DNA of 64,000 bases from Actinacidiphila sp. DG2A-62 (GTDB lineage Bacteria > Actinomycetota > Actinomycetes > Streptomycetales > Streptomycetaceae). Below the pieces are notes generated by a model. The model was not told where the DNA came from, searched no databases, and saw only the letters and a list, made by a program, of their open reading frames with translations. The position numbers and the translations under genes are program-made. Below, in pieces: positions 32,236 through 40,248 of this stretch (position 1 is the stretch's first letter; the number at the start of each line of letters is the position of its first letter). Location of the stretch: NCBI RefSeq assembly GCF_035825295.1, contig NZ_JAYMGI010000002.1, positions 4,221,001 to 4,285,000 of the forward strand, read 5' to 3'.

Positions 32236-34101
32236 ATGCACCATGCCCTGCCCGCCGCGCTCGCGGCCACCGCCCTGGCCGCCGCCGCGGCACTCGCCCC
32301 CGCCCCCGCCTCCGGCGCGGACCCCGCCTCCGCCTCCGGCGCGAACCCCGCCTCCGCGCGGAGCGCCACCGCCCCCGCGCGGAGCGCCACCGCCTCCCCC
32401 ATCAAGCACCTGGTCGTGCTCTTCGACGAGAACGTCTCCTTCGACCACTACTTCGGCACGTACCCGAAAGCCGCCAACACCGACGGCACCCGCTTCACCG
32501 CCGCGCCCGCCGCCCCCGGCGCCGCCGCCCCCGTGAACCTCCTCAGCGACCACGCCCGCCTGCTGACGCACAACCCGAACCAGTACCAGCCCCGCCGGCT
32601 GACCCCGGCCCAGGCGCTGACCTGCGACCAGAACCACAGCTACACCCCGGAGCAGCAGGCGTTCGACGGCGGCCGGATGGACCGGTTCGTGGAGCACACG
32701 AGCAGCGACAGGTGCTCGGGCGAGTACGGCAGCCCGGGGCTGACCATGGACTACTTCGACGGCAACACCGTCACCGCGCTGTGGAACTACGCCCAGAACT
32801 ACACGCTGGGCGACAACAGCTTCGGCGACGTGTTCGGCCCGTCCACGCCGGGCGCGCTGAACCTGGTCGCGGGGACGACGTACGGCGGGGTCACCGTCGA
32901 CCCGGAGACGGGCGCGCACCTGCCGCCGGACCGTTCCACCACCGTGGGCAGCCCGGACCCGAAGACCGGCGTGGGCACGGTGTACGCCGACTCCGACCCG
33001 GCGTACGACGACTGCTCGGACGCCAACCGCACCGCGCAGGACCGCCTGACCGCGGTGCGCGGCCGGACGATCGGCGACCTGCTGACCGCGAAGGGCGTGA
33101 CGTGGGGCTGGTTCCAGGGCGGCTTCGCGCCGACCTCGACGCCCGGCGGAAGGGCGGTGTGCGGCTCCGCGCACACCAACGTGGGCGGCGCGCGGGTGCT
33201 GGACTACTCGCCGCACCACGAGCCGTTCCAGTACGTCGCCTCGACGGCGAACCCGCACCACCTGCCGCCGACCTCGACCGCGATGATCGGCCGCCAGGAC
33301 CGGGCCAACCACCAGTACGACCTGCGGGACTTCGACCGCGCGCTGGCGGCGGGCAACCTGCCCGCGGTGTCGTACCTGAAGGCCGCGCAGTACCAGGACG
33401 GCCACGCCGGCTACTCCGACCCGCTGGACGAGCAGCACTTCCTGGTCGCGCACATCAACGCGATCGAGAAGTCCCCGCTGTGGGCGAGCACGGCGGTCGT
33501 GGTGGCGTACGACGACTCGGACGGCTGGTACGACCAGGCGATGACGCCGGTGACGAACGGCTCGACGGACGCGGCCGCGGACACCCCGATGTGCCGGCGC
33601 GGCCCGGCGGCGCTGGGCGGGCAGCAGGACCGCTGCGGGCCCGGTCCGCGGCTGCCGCTGCTGCTGATCTCGCCGTACGCGCGGCGCGGGCACGTCGACC
33701 ACACGCTGACCACGCAGTCCTCGGTGCTGCGGTTCGTGGAGGACAACTGGGGGACCGGGCGGCTGGGCGGCGGCTCGTTCGACGCGACGGCGCACCGGCT
33801 GGACGGGATGTTCGACTTCGCGCACCCGCAGCGGCGCGCGGTGCTGCTGGCCGCGGACGGCTCGGTGGCGGCGACGCCGCCCGTGCGGGTCGCGGCCGGG
33901 CGGATGACCGCGCTGCCGGACGCGGACCGGGTCGCGCCGGCCGCGGCGTACGCCTCGGCGGGCGGCGGCGGACTGCCGGGGGTCGGCGGCGGGCTGAGCG
34001 GCGGTCAGGTCGCGGCCGGGGGCGCGGCGGTGGCGCTCGCGGCGGCCGGGGCGGGCGCGTGGCTGCTGCGGCGACGGCGCCGCGCACCTCGGTCGTCTTA
34101 A
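32236..34101 (+). CDS. Secreted phospholipase C-like phosphoesterase
   Basis: Protein of 621 residues. Signal peptide (ALPAALAATALAAAAALAPA), then an Ala/Ser/Thr repeat linker, then the phosphoesterase domain from about 55: KHLVVLFDENVSFDHYFGTY, TSTAMIGRQDRANHQYDL, STAVVVAYDDSDGWYDQAMT, LLLISPYARRGHVDHTLTTQ and SSVLRFVEDNWGTGRLGG. The metal and nucleophile residues lie in the first, third and fourth. The C-terminus is Gly-rich followed by one membrane helix (AAGGAAVALAAAGAGAWLL) and an Arg cluster, a membrane anchor. This family hydrolyses phosphate esters of lipids outside the cell. Confidence 0.9.
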   Translation: MHHALPAALAATALAAAAALAPAPASGADPASASGANPASARSATAPARSATASPIKHLVVLFDENVSFDHYFGTYPKAANTDGTRFTAAPAAPGAAAPVNLLSDHARLLTHNPNQYQPRRLTPAQALTCDQNHSYTPEQQAFDGGRMDRFVEHTSSDRCSGEYGSPGLTMDYFDGNTVTALWNYAQNYTLGDNSFGDVFGPSTPGALNLVAGTTYGGVTVDPETGAHLPPDRSTTVGSPDPKTGVGTVYADSDPAYDDCSDANRTAQDRLTAVRGRTIGDLLTAKGVTWGWFQGGFAPTSTPGGRAVCGSAHTNVGGARVLDYSPHHEPFQYVASTANPHHLPPTSTAMIGRQDRANHQYDLRDFDRALAAGNLPAVSYLKAAQYQDGHAGYSDPLDEQHFLVAHINAIEKSPLWASTAVVVAYDDSDGWYDQAMTPVTNGSTDAAADTPMCRRGPAALGGQQDRCGPGPRLPLLLISPYARRGHVDHTLTTQSSVLRFVEDNWGTGRLGGGSFDATAHRLDGMFDFAHPQRRAVLLAADGSVAATPPVRVAAGRMTALPDADRVAPAAAYASAGGGGLPGVGGGLSGGQVAAGGAAVALAAAGAGAWLLRRRRRAPRSS

Positions 34102-34211
34102 CCGATGATGGCCCTGACCAGTCGTCTGATTACGCTGTCCGGAGGATAGACTTCACCGATTGCAGACTTGTGACCGCTGGTGCGGAATCGCGGCTGGGGA
34201 GGGCAAGGAGC

Positions 34212-34376
34212 ATGGCACAGGCGAAGAAGGTCACCATCTACATCCTGGTGATCTTCGTGCTCTACACGATCATCGATCAGCCCGCCCGCGCCGCCGACCT
34301 CGTCCAGGTGGGCTTCGAGGGCATATCCAACGCCGCGAAGAGCATCGGGAAGTTCATGCACGACCTCGCGAACTGA
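34212..34376 (+). CDS. Conserved 54-aa membrane-associated peptide
   Basis: MAQAKKVTIYILVIFVLYTI then IDQPARAADLVQVGFEGISN and AKSIGKFMHDLAN. One hydrophobic segment (8-23), AAGGAG before the ATG. I recall near-identical peptides throughout Streptomyces. Function unknown. Confidence 0.78.
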   Translation: MAQAKKVTIYILVIFVLYTIIDQPARAADLVQVGFEGISNAAKSIGKFMHDLAN

Positions 34377-34399
34377 CGGCCGTTCCGGCCGCGAGGAGC

Positions 34400-34427
34400 A
34401 GCCCCTGCCGCACCCGCGGCGGGGGCT
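34400..34427 (+). terminator. Probable terminator hairpin
   Basis: AGCCCC(T)GCCG pairs with CGGCGGGGGCT across a short loop, directly after the 54-aa gene and before the sigma factor gene. The stem is imperfect. Confidence 0.5.
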
Positions 34428-34609
34428 TCGCCGTGCCGGGGGCGCCCCTGTTCGTACAACACGGCAATATGCGGTGCTTGCGCAACGGACACATGAATTG
34501 TGATGCTATGACCGCTTTTGCGACATTCAACGAGGTGTTTCCGCCCGGCGGGGGCAGCGAAGGTCGACACGAAGCGTCAACGCAGAACGTCAACGCAAAG
34601 GGGTGTGGT

Positions 34610-35413
34610 GTGCCGGTGCCGGCCCGTACCAGGACACGGACGCCCAGTGCCAACGCGGCGGACGCGCGGGCGCTGACCCAGGTGCTCTTCGAGCAGATCG
34701 CCGAACTGGAGCCGGGCACGCCCGAGCACACCCGGGTGCGGGCCGCGCTGATCGAGGTCAACCTGCCGCTGGTGCGCTACGCCGCCGCCCGCTTCCGCAG
34801 CCGCAACGAGCCCATGGAGGACGTGGTCCAGGTCGGCACGATCGGGCTGATCAACGCGATCGACCGGTTCGACCCCAGCCGCGGCGTGCAGTTCCCGACC
34901 TTCGCGATGCCGACGGTGGTCGGGGAGATCAAACGTTACTTCAGGGACAACGTGCGGACCGTGCACGTGCCGCGCCGGCTGCACGAGCTGTGGGTCCAGG
35001 TCAGCGGCGCGATCGAGGATCTGACGGTGCTGCACGGGCGGTCGCCGACCACCGCGGAGATCGCCGAGCGGCTGAAGCTGTCCGAGGACGAGGTGCTGGC
35101 GTGCCTGGAGGCCGGCCGCGCCTACCACGCGACCTCGCTGGAGGCCGCGCAGGAGGGCGACGGCTCTCCCGGACTGCTGGACCGGCTCGGCTACGAGGAC
35201 CCGGCGCTCGGCGGCGTCGAGCACCGCGACCTGGTCCGGCACCTGCTGGTGCAACTGCCCGAGCGGGAGCGGCGCATCCTGCTGCTGCGCTACTTCGGCA
35301 ACCTCACCCAGTCGCAGATCAGCGCCGAGCTGGGCGTTTCCCAGATGCACGTGTCCCGGCTGCTGTCGCGCAGCTTCGCCCGGCTGCGATCCGCAAACCA
35401 GCTCGAAGCGTAG
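34610..35413 (+). CDS. RNA polymerase sigma factor, SigB/SigF/SigG family (1)
   Basis: Protein of 267 residues from the GTG at 34610, chosen because AAAGGGG lies 7 bases upstream; longer in-frame extensions have poor codon use. Region 2: LVRYAAARFRSRNEPMEDVV, QVGTIGLINAIDRFDPSRG, VQFPTFAMPTVVGEIKRYFR. Region 3: VHVPRRLHELWVQVSGAIED. Region 4: ERRILLLRYFGNLTQSQISA, ELGVSQMHVSRLLSRSFARL. Stress or sporulation class sigma factor without SigA region 1. No anti-sigma gene is adjacent. Confidence 0.92.
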   Translation: MPVPARTRTRTPSANAADARALTQVLFEQIAELEPGTPEHTRVRAALIEVNLPLVRYAAARFRSRNEPMEDVVQVGTIGLINAIDRFDPSRGVQFPTFAMPTVVGEIKRYFRDNVRTVHVPRRLHELWVQVSGAIEDLTVLHGRSPTTAEIAERLKLSEDEVLACLEAGRAYHATSLEAAQEGDGSPGLLDRLGYEDPALGGVEHRDLVRHLLVQLPERERRILLLRYFGNLTQSQISAELGVSQMHVSRLLSRSFARLRSANQLEA

Positions 35414-35580
35414 TCCTGCGGGATTAGGCCACCTGCGCGGATATGTCGACATGGCGCTACAGCGTGTTGCCGACATGTGACATTCTGCGGAGACCGCGTT
35501 TGTCGCGGGCGGACCTCCGGTATTCCAGAGGAGGAACAACCGTCGCTCGCGACACCCGTCCGCGACCTCAAGGGGGTGGC

Positions 35581-36429
35581 ATGTCCGTACAGGTGGGCAG
35601 TCCCAAGGTGCAGAGCCCTGACGCGACCGCACCGAACGATGCTCCGCACGGCGTTCACGGCGAGGCCATCGACACCCGCACGCTGTCCCGTTCGCTCTTC
35701 CTGCGCCTGGCGGAGCTGCCGGTGGACAGCGCGGAGCGCACCTACGTCCGCGACACCCTGATCGAGCTGAACCTGCCCCTCGTGCGGTACGCCGCCGCCC
35801 GCTTCCGCAGCCGCAACGAGCCGATGGAGGACATCGTCCAGGTCGGCACGATCGGGCTGATCAAGGCAATCGACCGGTTCGACTGCGAGCGCGGCGTGGA
35901 GTTCCCGACCTTCGCGATGCCGACGATCGTCGGCGAGGTGAAGCGATTCTTCCGCGACACCTCGTGGTCGGTGCGGGTGCCGCGGCGGCTCCAGGAGCTG
36001 CGGCTGGCGCTCACCAAGGCCAGCGACGAGCTGTCCCAGCGCCTCGACCGCTCGCCGACCGTCGCCGAACTCGCCGGCAGCCTCGGGGTCTCCGAGGAGG
36101 ACGTGGTCGACGGCCTCGCGGTCGGCAACGCGTACACCGCCTCCTCGCTGGACTCCCCGCCGCCGGAGGACGACGGCGGCGAGGGCACCCTCGCGGACCG
36201 CCTCGGCTACGAGGACACGGCGCTGGAGGGCGTGGAGTACCGCGAGTCGCTCAAGCCGCTGCTGGCGCAACTGCCGCCGCGCGAGCGCCAGATCATCATG
36301 CTGCGGTTCTTCGCGAACATGACGCAGTCACAGATCGGCGAGGAGGTCGGCATCTCGCAGATGCACGTCTCCCGGCTGCTCACGCGGACCCTGTCGCAGC
36401 TGCGCGAGGGGTTGACGGCGGAGGCGTAG
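35581..36429 (+). CDS. RNA polymerase sigma factor, SigB/SigF/SigG family (2)
   Basis: Protein of 282 residues, AAGGGGG before the ATG. Tandem paralogue of the preceding gene with the same block ARFRSRNEPMEDIVQVGTIG, then LIKAIDRFDCERGVEFPTFA, MPTIVGEVKRFFRDTSWSVR, and region 4 ERQIIMLRFFANMTQSQIGE / EVGISQMHVSRLLTRTLSQL. The 167-bp gap between them contains its own promoter region. The pair probably arose by duplication. Region 2.4 residues differ (PSRGVQ against CERGVE), so promoter use may differ slightly. Confidence 0.93.
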   Translation: MSVQVGSPKVQSPDATAPNDAPHGVHGEAIDTRTLSRSLFLRLAELPVDSAERTYVRDTLIELNLPLVRYAAARFRSRNEPMEDIVQVGTIGLIKAIDRFDCERGVEFPTFAMPTIVGEVKRFFRDTSWSVRVPRRLQELRLALTKASDELSQRLDRSPTVAELAGSLGVSEEDVVDGLAVGNAYTASSLDSPPPEDDGGEGTLADRLGYEDTALEGVEYRESLKPLLAQLPPRERQIIMLRFFANMTQSQIGEEVGISQMHVSRLLTRTLSQLREGLTAEA

Positions 36430-36434
36430 GGAAG

Positions 36435-36461
36435 GGGCGCGCGGGTCGCTGCCGCGCGCCC
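36435..36461 (+). terminator. Intrinsic terminator
   Basis: GGGCGCGCGG (36435-36444) pairs perfectly with CCGCGCGCCC (36452-36461) around a 7-nt loop, immediately after the second sigma factor. Confidence 0.75.
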
Positions 36462-36522
36462 TGGTCCGGCTGGGCGTCCGCGCCCTCGCCCGGCCGCGCC
36501 CCTGCCCGGCGGGGGTGCGGGG

Positions 36523-36720
36523 CTACTTCATCGCCAGGGCGATCGCCCCGACGATCACCAGCAGGACGATCACCGCGCCGACGACGACGCCCGCGCGCAC
36601 CTTGGTCTGCGCGCGCTGCACCTCCGCTGCGGGGGGCTGCTCGTCGACGAAGGCACGGAACATCTGCGTGCTGCCGGCCGGGTCGTAGTTGTGGTCCGGC
36701 TGAGGCGTGTGGTTCGACAT
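36523..36720 (-). CDS. Small C-terminal-anchored membrane protein
   Basis: Protein of 65 residues: MSNHTPQPDHNYDPAGSTQM, FRAFVDEQPPAAEVQRAQTK, then VRAGVVVGAVIVLLVIVGAI ALAMK. A hydrophilic cytosolic part and a single C-terminal membrane helix (tail-anchored look). Conserved small streptomycete protein, function unknown. Divergent from an aldo/keto reductase. Confidence 0.78.
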   Translation of the reverse strand: MSNHTPQPDHNYDPAGSTQMFRAFVDEQPPAAEVQRAQTKVRAGVVVGAVIVLLVIVGAIALAMK

Positions 36721-36795
36721 GCCGCCTGACCTTAGCGTGTCCCTGTGAACGGCGGCACCCCCGCCCGCGGGGGAGAGCGCCGTAGGCTCGTGGGC

Positions 36796-37731
36796 ATGGC
36801 ACGCATCGGAACCTCATCTCTCGACGTCTTCCCGCTCTCCCTGGGCGGCAACGTCTTCGGCTGGACCGCTGACGAGGACCAGTCCTTCGCCGTCCTGGAC
36901 GCCTTCACGGCCGCCGGCGGCGACTTCATCGACACCGCGGACGCGTACTCGGCCTGGGTCGAGGGCAACTCCGGCGGCGAGTCCGAGACCGTCATCGGCC
37001 ACTGGCTGGCCAAGCGCGGGCGGCGCGACGACGTGGTCATCGCCACCAAGGTCGGCTCGCACCCGCAGCTGCGCGGGCTCAGGGCCGACACCATCCGGCG
37101 CGGCGCCGACGCGTCGCTGGCCCGCCTGGGCACCGACCACATCGACGTCTACTACACCCACCGGGACGACCCCGACACCCCGGTCGAGGAGATCGTCACC
37201 GCGCTGGACGCGCTCGTGAAGGCCGGGAAGGTGCGGGTGCTCGGCGCGTCCAACATCTCGCCGGAGCGGCTGGCCGCGTCGCTGGACTTCGCGGAGCGGG
37301 AGGGGCTGGCGCGGTACGAGATCGTGCAGCCGCACTACAACTTGGTGGAGCGGGAGGCGTACGAGGGGGCGGCTGCCGATCTCGTGGCGGCGCGGGGGCT
37401 GTCCGCGGCGCCCTACGCGGGGCTGGCGGCGGGGTTCCTCACCGGGAAGTACCGGGTGGGCACGCAGGTCGCGAGCGCGCGGGCGGCGGGGGCGTCGCGG
37501 TATGTGGGGACGGAGCGGGGGGAGCGGGTGCTGTCCGCTCTCGACGAGGTGGCGGGAGCGCGGGGGGTCGAGGCGGGCAGCGTGGCGCTGGCGTGGCTCC
37601 TGGCGCAGCGGACGGTGGTGGCGCCGATCGCCAGTGCGCGGACGCCCGAGCAGCTCCCGGCGCTGCTCGCGGGGGTTCAGCTGACGCTGACCCCCGAAGA
37701 GCTGTCCCTGCTCGACCACGCCTCGCGCTGA
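36796..37731 (+). CDS. Aldo/keto reductase
   Basis: Protein of 311 residues. TIM barrel with the AKR tetrad visible: Asp and Tyr in FIDTADAYSAW (about 47-55), Lys in VVIATKVGSHP (about 83), His in DVYYTHRDDPDTP (about 120). Also VLGASNISPERL, IVQPHYNLVER and the NADPH site VAPIASARTPEQLPALL. Reduces carbonyl compounds. Start MARIGTSSLDVFPLSLGGNV. Confidence 0.94.
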   Translation: MARIGTSSLDVFPLSLGGNVFGWTADEDQSFAVLDAFTAAGGDFIDTADAYSAWVEGNSGGESETVIGHWLAKRGRRDDVVIATKVGSHPQLRGLRADTIRRGADASLARLGTDHIDVYYTHRDDPDTPVEEIVTALDALVKAGKVRVLGASNISPERLAASLDFAEREGLARYEIVQPHYNLVEREAYEGAAADLVAARGLSAAPYAGLAAGFLTGKYRVGTQVASARAAGASRYVGTERGERVLSALDEVAGARGVEAGSVALAWLLAQRTVVAPIASARTPEQLPALLAGVQLTLTPEELSLLDHASR

Positions 37732-37748
37732 GCGCCCGCCGCCGGGGG

Positions 37749-38213
37749 CTACTGGGCGAGCCGGGCTGGAAAGCCACCCGTGGCGATGGGGCTCCAGCGG
37801 GTCGGGGTGACGCGGATCAGGGACTTGCCCTGGCGGATCATCGCCTCGCGGTACTCCGCCCAATCGGGGTGCTCCCCGGAGATGTTGCGGAAGTACTCGA
37901 CGAGGGGCTCGACCGCCTCGGGGACGTCGAGGACCTCCGCGGTTCCGTCGACCTGGACCCAGGGGCCGTTCCACTCGTCGGACAGGACGACCACGCTGAC
38001 GCGCTCGTCGCGCCGCGCGTTGCGGGTCTTGGCCCGCTCGGGGTAGGTGGAGACGACGATCCGCCCGGAGTCGTCCACCCCGCAGGTCAGCGGGGACGCC
38101 TGCGGGCGGCCGTCCGCGCGGGTGGTGAGCAGGATCGCCCGGTGCCGGGGCCGGACGAAGTCCAGCAGCTCGTCGAGCGAGACGGTCGTGTTCGTGGCGA
38201 TGTTGGGAGCCAT
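37749..38213 (-). CDS. PPOX class F420-dependent oxidoreductase
   Basis: Protein of 154 residues with a split-barrel flavin/F420 fold: RHRAILLTTRADGRPQASPL, GVDDSGRIVVSTYPERAKTR, NARRDERVSVVVLSDEW, WVQVDGTAEVLDVPEAVEPL, and MIRQGKSLIRVTPTRWSPIA. Cytosolic, substrate unknown. Convergent with the aldo/keto reductase (17-bp gap). Confidence 0.92.
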   Translation of the reverse strand: MAPNIATNTTVSLDELLDFVRPRHRAILLTTRADGRPQASPLTCGVDDSGRIVVSTYPERAKTRNARRDERVSVVVLSDEWNGPWVQVDGTAEVLDVPEAVEPLVEYFRNISGEHPDWAEYREAMIRQGKSLIRVTPTRWSPIATGGFPARLAQ

Positions 38214-38401
38214 GCCCGCAGCCTACGTCGCGCGGAAGCGGACCGCCGTGTCCGTCCCTGGTCGCGGCGGCCGCCTCCTGTTCGGGTCCCGGCGGCCTCG
38301 CCTCGGCCGTCCCCTGCCTCGGCTGCCGCCAGGACCCGTATCCCGGTCCACCCGCCTGGACCTCTCCGCTGCGGGAACAGGCAGGTGGCACGGGACTTCT
38401 T

Positions 38402-40078
38402 CTACGCCCCCGTGGGACGGACGCCTTCGGCTTCCGCCGAACGGCCTGTACCCGCGGTGGCCTGCTGCAAACCGTTTCGGTTGCGCAGGGCAACTTCTTT
38501 GATGAAGAGCACCAGTATGAAGGCAACGAGCGCGCACGGCGCGGCGTACAGGAAGACGTCCGCGACGCCGTGCCCGTACGCGCCCTCGACCACGCCCCGC
38601 ACCGGCGCGGGGAGCGTGTCCACGTCGGGGATGCCGCCGCTCGCGCCGGCCGCGTGGTCGATGTGCAGCCGGGCCAGGCCGTCGGAGACGAAGTGGGTGA
38701 CCCGGTTGCCGAGCACCGCGCCCAGCGCGCTGACGCCGACCGCGCCGCCGAGCGACCGGAAGAAGGTGACCAGCGAGCTGGCCGCGCCGAGGTCGCCCAC
38801 GGTGACCTGGTTCTGCACCGCCAGCACGAGGTTCTGCATCATCATGCCGATGCCCAGGCCCAGCAGCGCCATCCAGACGGCCACCTCGGGGTACGGGGTG
38901 CCGGCCCGGATCGTGCCCAGGGTCACGCTGCCCGCGGTGACCAGCAGGCCGCCGCCGACCAGGAAGCCCTTCCAGCGCCCGGTGCGGGTGATGATCCGGC
39001 CGCTGATCATCGAGGACAGGAACAGCCCGGCGATCAGCGGGATGGTCATCAGACCGGACATCGTCGGCGTCTTGCCGCGGGCCAGCTGGAAGTACTGGCT
39101 GAGGAAGACCGTCCCGGCGAACATCGCCACGCCCACGAAGAGGCTGGCCAGCGAGGTCAGGGTGATCGTGGCGTTGCGGAACAGCCGCAGCGGCACGATC
39201 GGCTGCGCGGCCCGCGTCTCGATCACCACGAACACCGCGCCGAGCACCACGGCCAGCGGCACCATCACGGCGGTCTGCCAGGACATCCACGCGTAGGTGT
39301 CGCCGCCCAGCGACACCCAGATCATCAGCAGCGAGACCGCGGCGGTGATGAAGAACGCGCCCGCCCAGTCGATCTTCACCTCGCGCCGGACGGTCGGCAG
39401 GTGCAGCGTCTTCTGCAGCACGATCAGCGCCACCACGGCGAACGGCACGCCGACGTAGAAGCACCAGCGCCAGCCGAGCGAGGAGTCCACGATCACACCG
39501 CCGACCAGCGGGCCGCCGACCGTCGCCACCGCGAAGGTCGCGCCGAGGTAGCCGCTGTAGCGGCCGCGCTGCCGCGGCGAGATCATCGCGGCCATGATCA
39601 CCTGGGTGAGCGCGGACAGGCCGCCCGCGCCGACGCCCTGCACCAGCCGGCAGGCGATCAGCATCCCCGGGCTGGTCGAGAACCCGGCGACCACCGACCC
39701 CAACACGTAGATCACCAGCGCGAGCTGGATCAGCAGCTTCTTGCTGAACAGGTCGGAGAGCTTGCCCCAGATCGGGGTGGTCGCGGTGACCGCGAGCAGC
39801 GACGCGGTGACGACCCAGGTGTACGCGCTCTGCCCGCCGCCGATGTCGGCGAGGATGCGCGGCAGCGCGTTGGACACGATCGTCGACGACAGGATCGCCA
39901 CGAACAGGCCGATCAGCAGGCCGGACAGGGCCTCCATGATCTGCCGGTGGGTCATCGCCGGGGTCTCGGCCCCCGCGGGTACCGCGGGGTCTCCCCCGAT
40001 TGCCGGGTTCGTTGCGTTCGCCGCGTTCTTCGCGTTCGCCGCGTTTCCCGGACCTGACTCTGCCGCTGTTGCCGCCAC
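38402..40078 (-). CDS. DHA2 family MFS drug exporter (EmrB/QacA type)
   Basis: Protein of 558 residues, GTG start. After a 40-residue Ala/Asn/Pro-rich leader come 14 membrane segments in the DHA2 pattern: LLIGLFVAILSSTIVSNALP (motif D1 region), LLAVTATTPIWGKLSDLFSK (motif A), QGVGAGGLSALTQVIMAAMI, and LGATFAVATVGGPLVGGVIV (motif C). Proton-driven export of hydrophobic compounds is likely. A 23-bp palindrome sits 20 bp upstream of the start, but no regulator gene is adjacent. A binding protein elsewhere in the genome probably represses it. Confidence 0.93.
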   Translation of the reverse strand: MAATAAESGPGNAANAKNAANATNPAIGGDPAVPAGAETPAMTHRQIMEALSGLLIGLFVAILSSTIVSNALPRILADIGGGQSAYTWVVTASLLAVTATTPIWGKLSDLFSKKLLIQLALVIYVLGSVVAGFSTSPGMLIACRLVQGVGAGGLSALTQVIMAAMISPRQRGRYSGYLGATFAVATVGGPLVGGVIVDSSLGWRWCFYVGVPFAVVALIVLQKTLHLPTVRREVKIDWAGAFFITAAVSLLMIWVSLGGDTYAWMSWQTAVMVPLAVVLGAVFVVIETRAAQPIVPLRLFRNATITLTSLASLFVGVAMFAGTVFLSQYFQLARGKTPTMSGLMTIPLIAGLFLSSMISGRIITRTGRWKGFLVGGGLLVTAGSVTLGTIRAGTPYPEVAVWMALLGLGIGMMMQNLVLAVQNQVTVGDLGAASSLVTFFRSLGGAVGVSALGAVLGNRVTHFVSDGLARLHIDHAAGASGGIPDVDTLPAPVRGVVEGAYGHGVADVFLYAAPCALVAFILVLFIKEVALRNRNGLQQATAGTGRSAEAEGVRPTGA

Positions 40079-40097
40079 GGGCCTCGCGCACCTCTCC

Positions 40098-40120
40098 TAT
40101 GGTTGCCTAGAGCAACCATA
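40098..40120. promoter_or_regulatory. Operator of the MFS gene
   Basis: TATGGTTGC-CTAGA-GCAACCATA: perfect 9-bp arms and a 5-bp centre, just upstream of the exporter start. The TTGC/GCAA symmetry is like sites bound by MarR or TetR repressors. Confidence 0.75.
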
Positions 40121-40170
40121 GCGCGAATAGTTGTAGAGTGCACGTGCTGTGAGGCGGCTGAGACATAAGA

Positions 40171-40201
40171 CACACCCCTCCCCGGGGGTGGGAGGGGTGT
40201 G
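40171..40201 (-). terminator. Terminator of the RR-HK-GT2-GT39 operon
   Basis: CACACCCCTCCC (40171-40182) pairs perfectly with GGGAGGGGTGTG (40190-40201) over a 7-nt loop, 48 bp after the last gene of the minus-strand operon. Confidence 0.8.
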
Positions 40202-40248
40202 CCGTCCGGGCGCCCGGCGGGTGGGCCGCGGGCTCGGTCAGGGCGAGG

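Noticed and set aside
34467..34609. Longer N-terminus (ATG upstream) for the first sigma factor
   Set aside because: The added residues are unlike sigma factor N-termini, codon use is atypical, and a good Shine-Dalgarno precedes the GTG at 34610.
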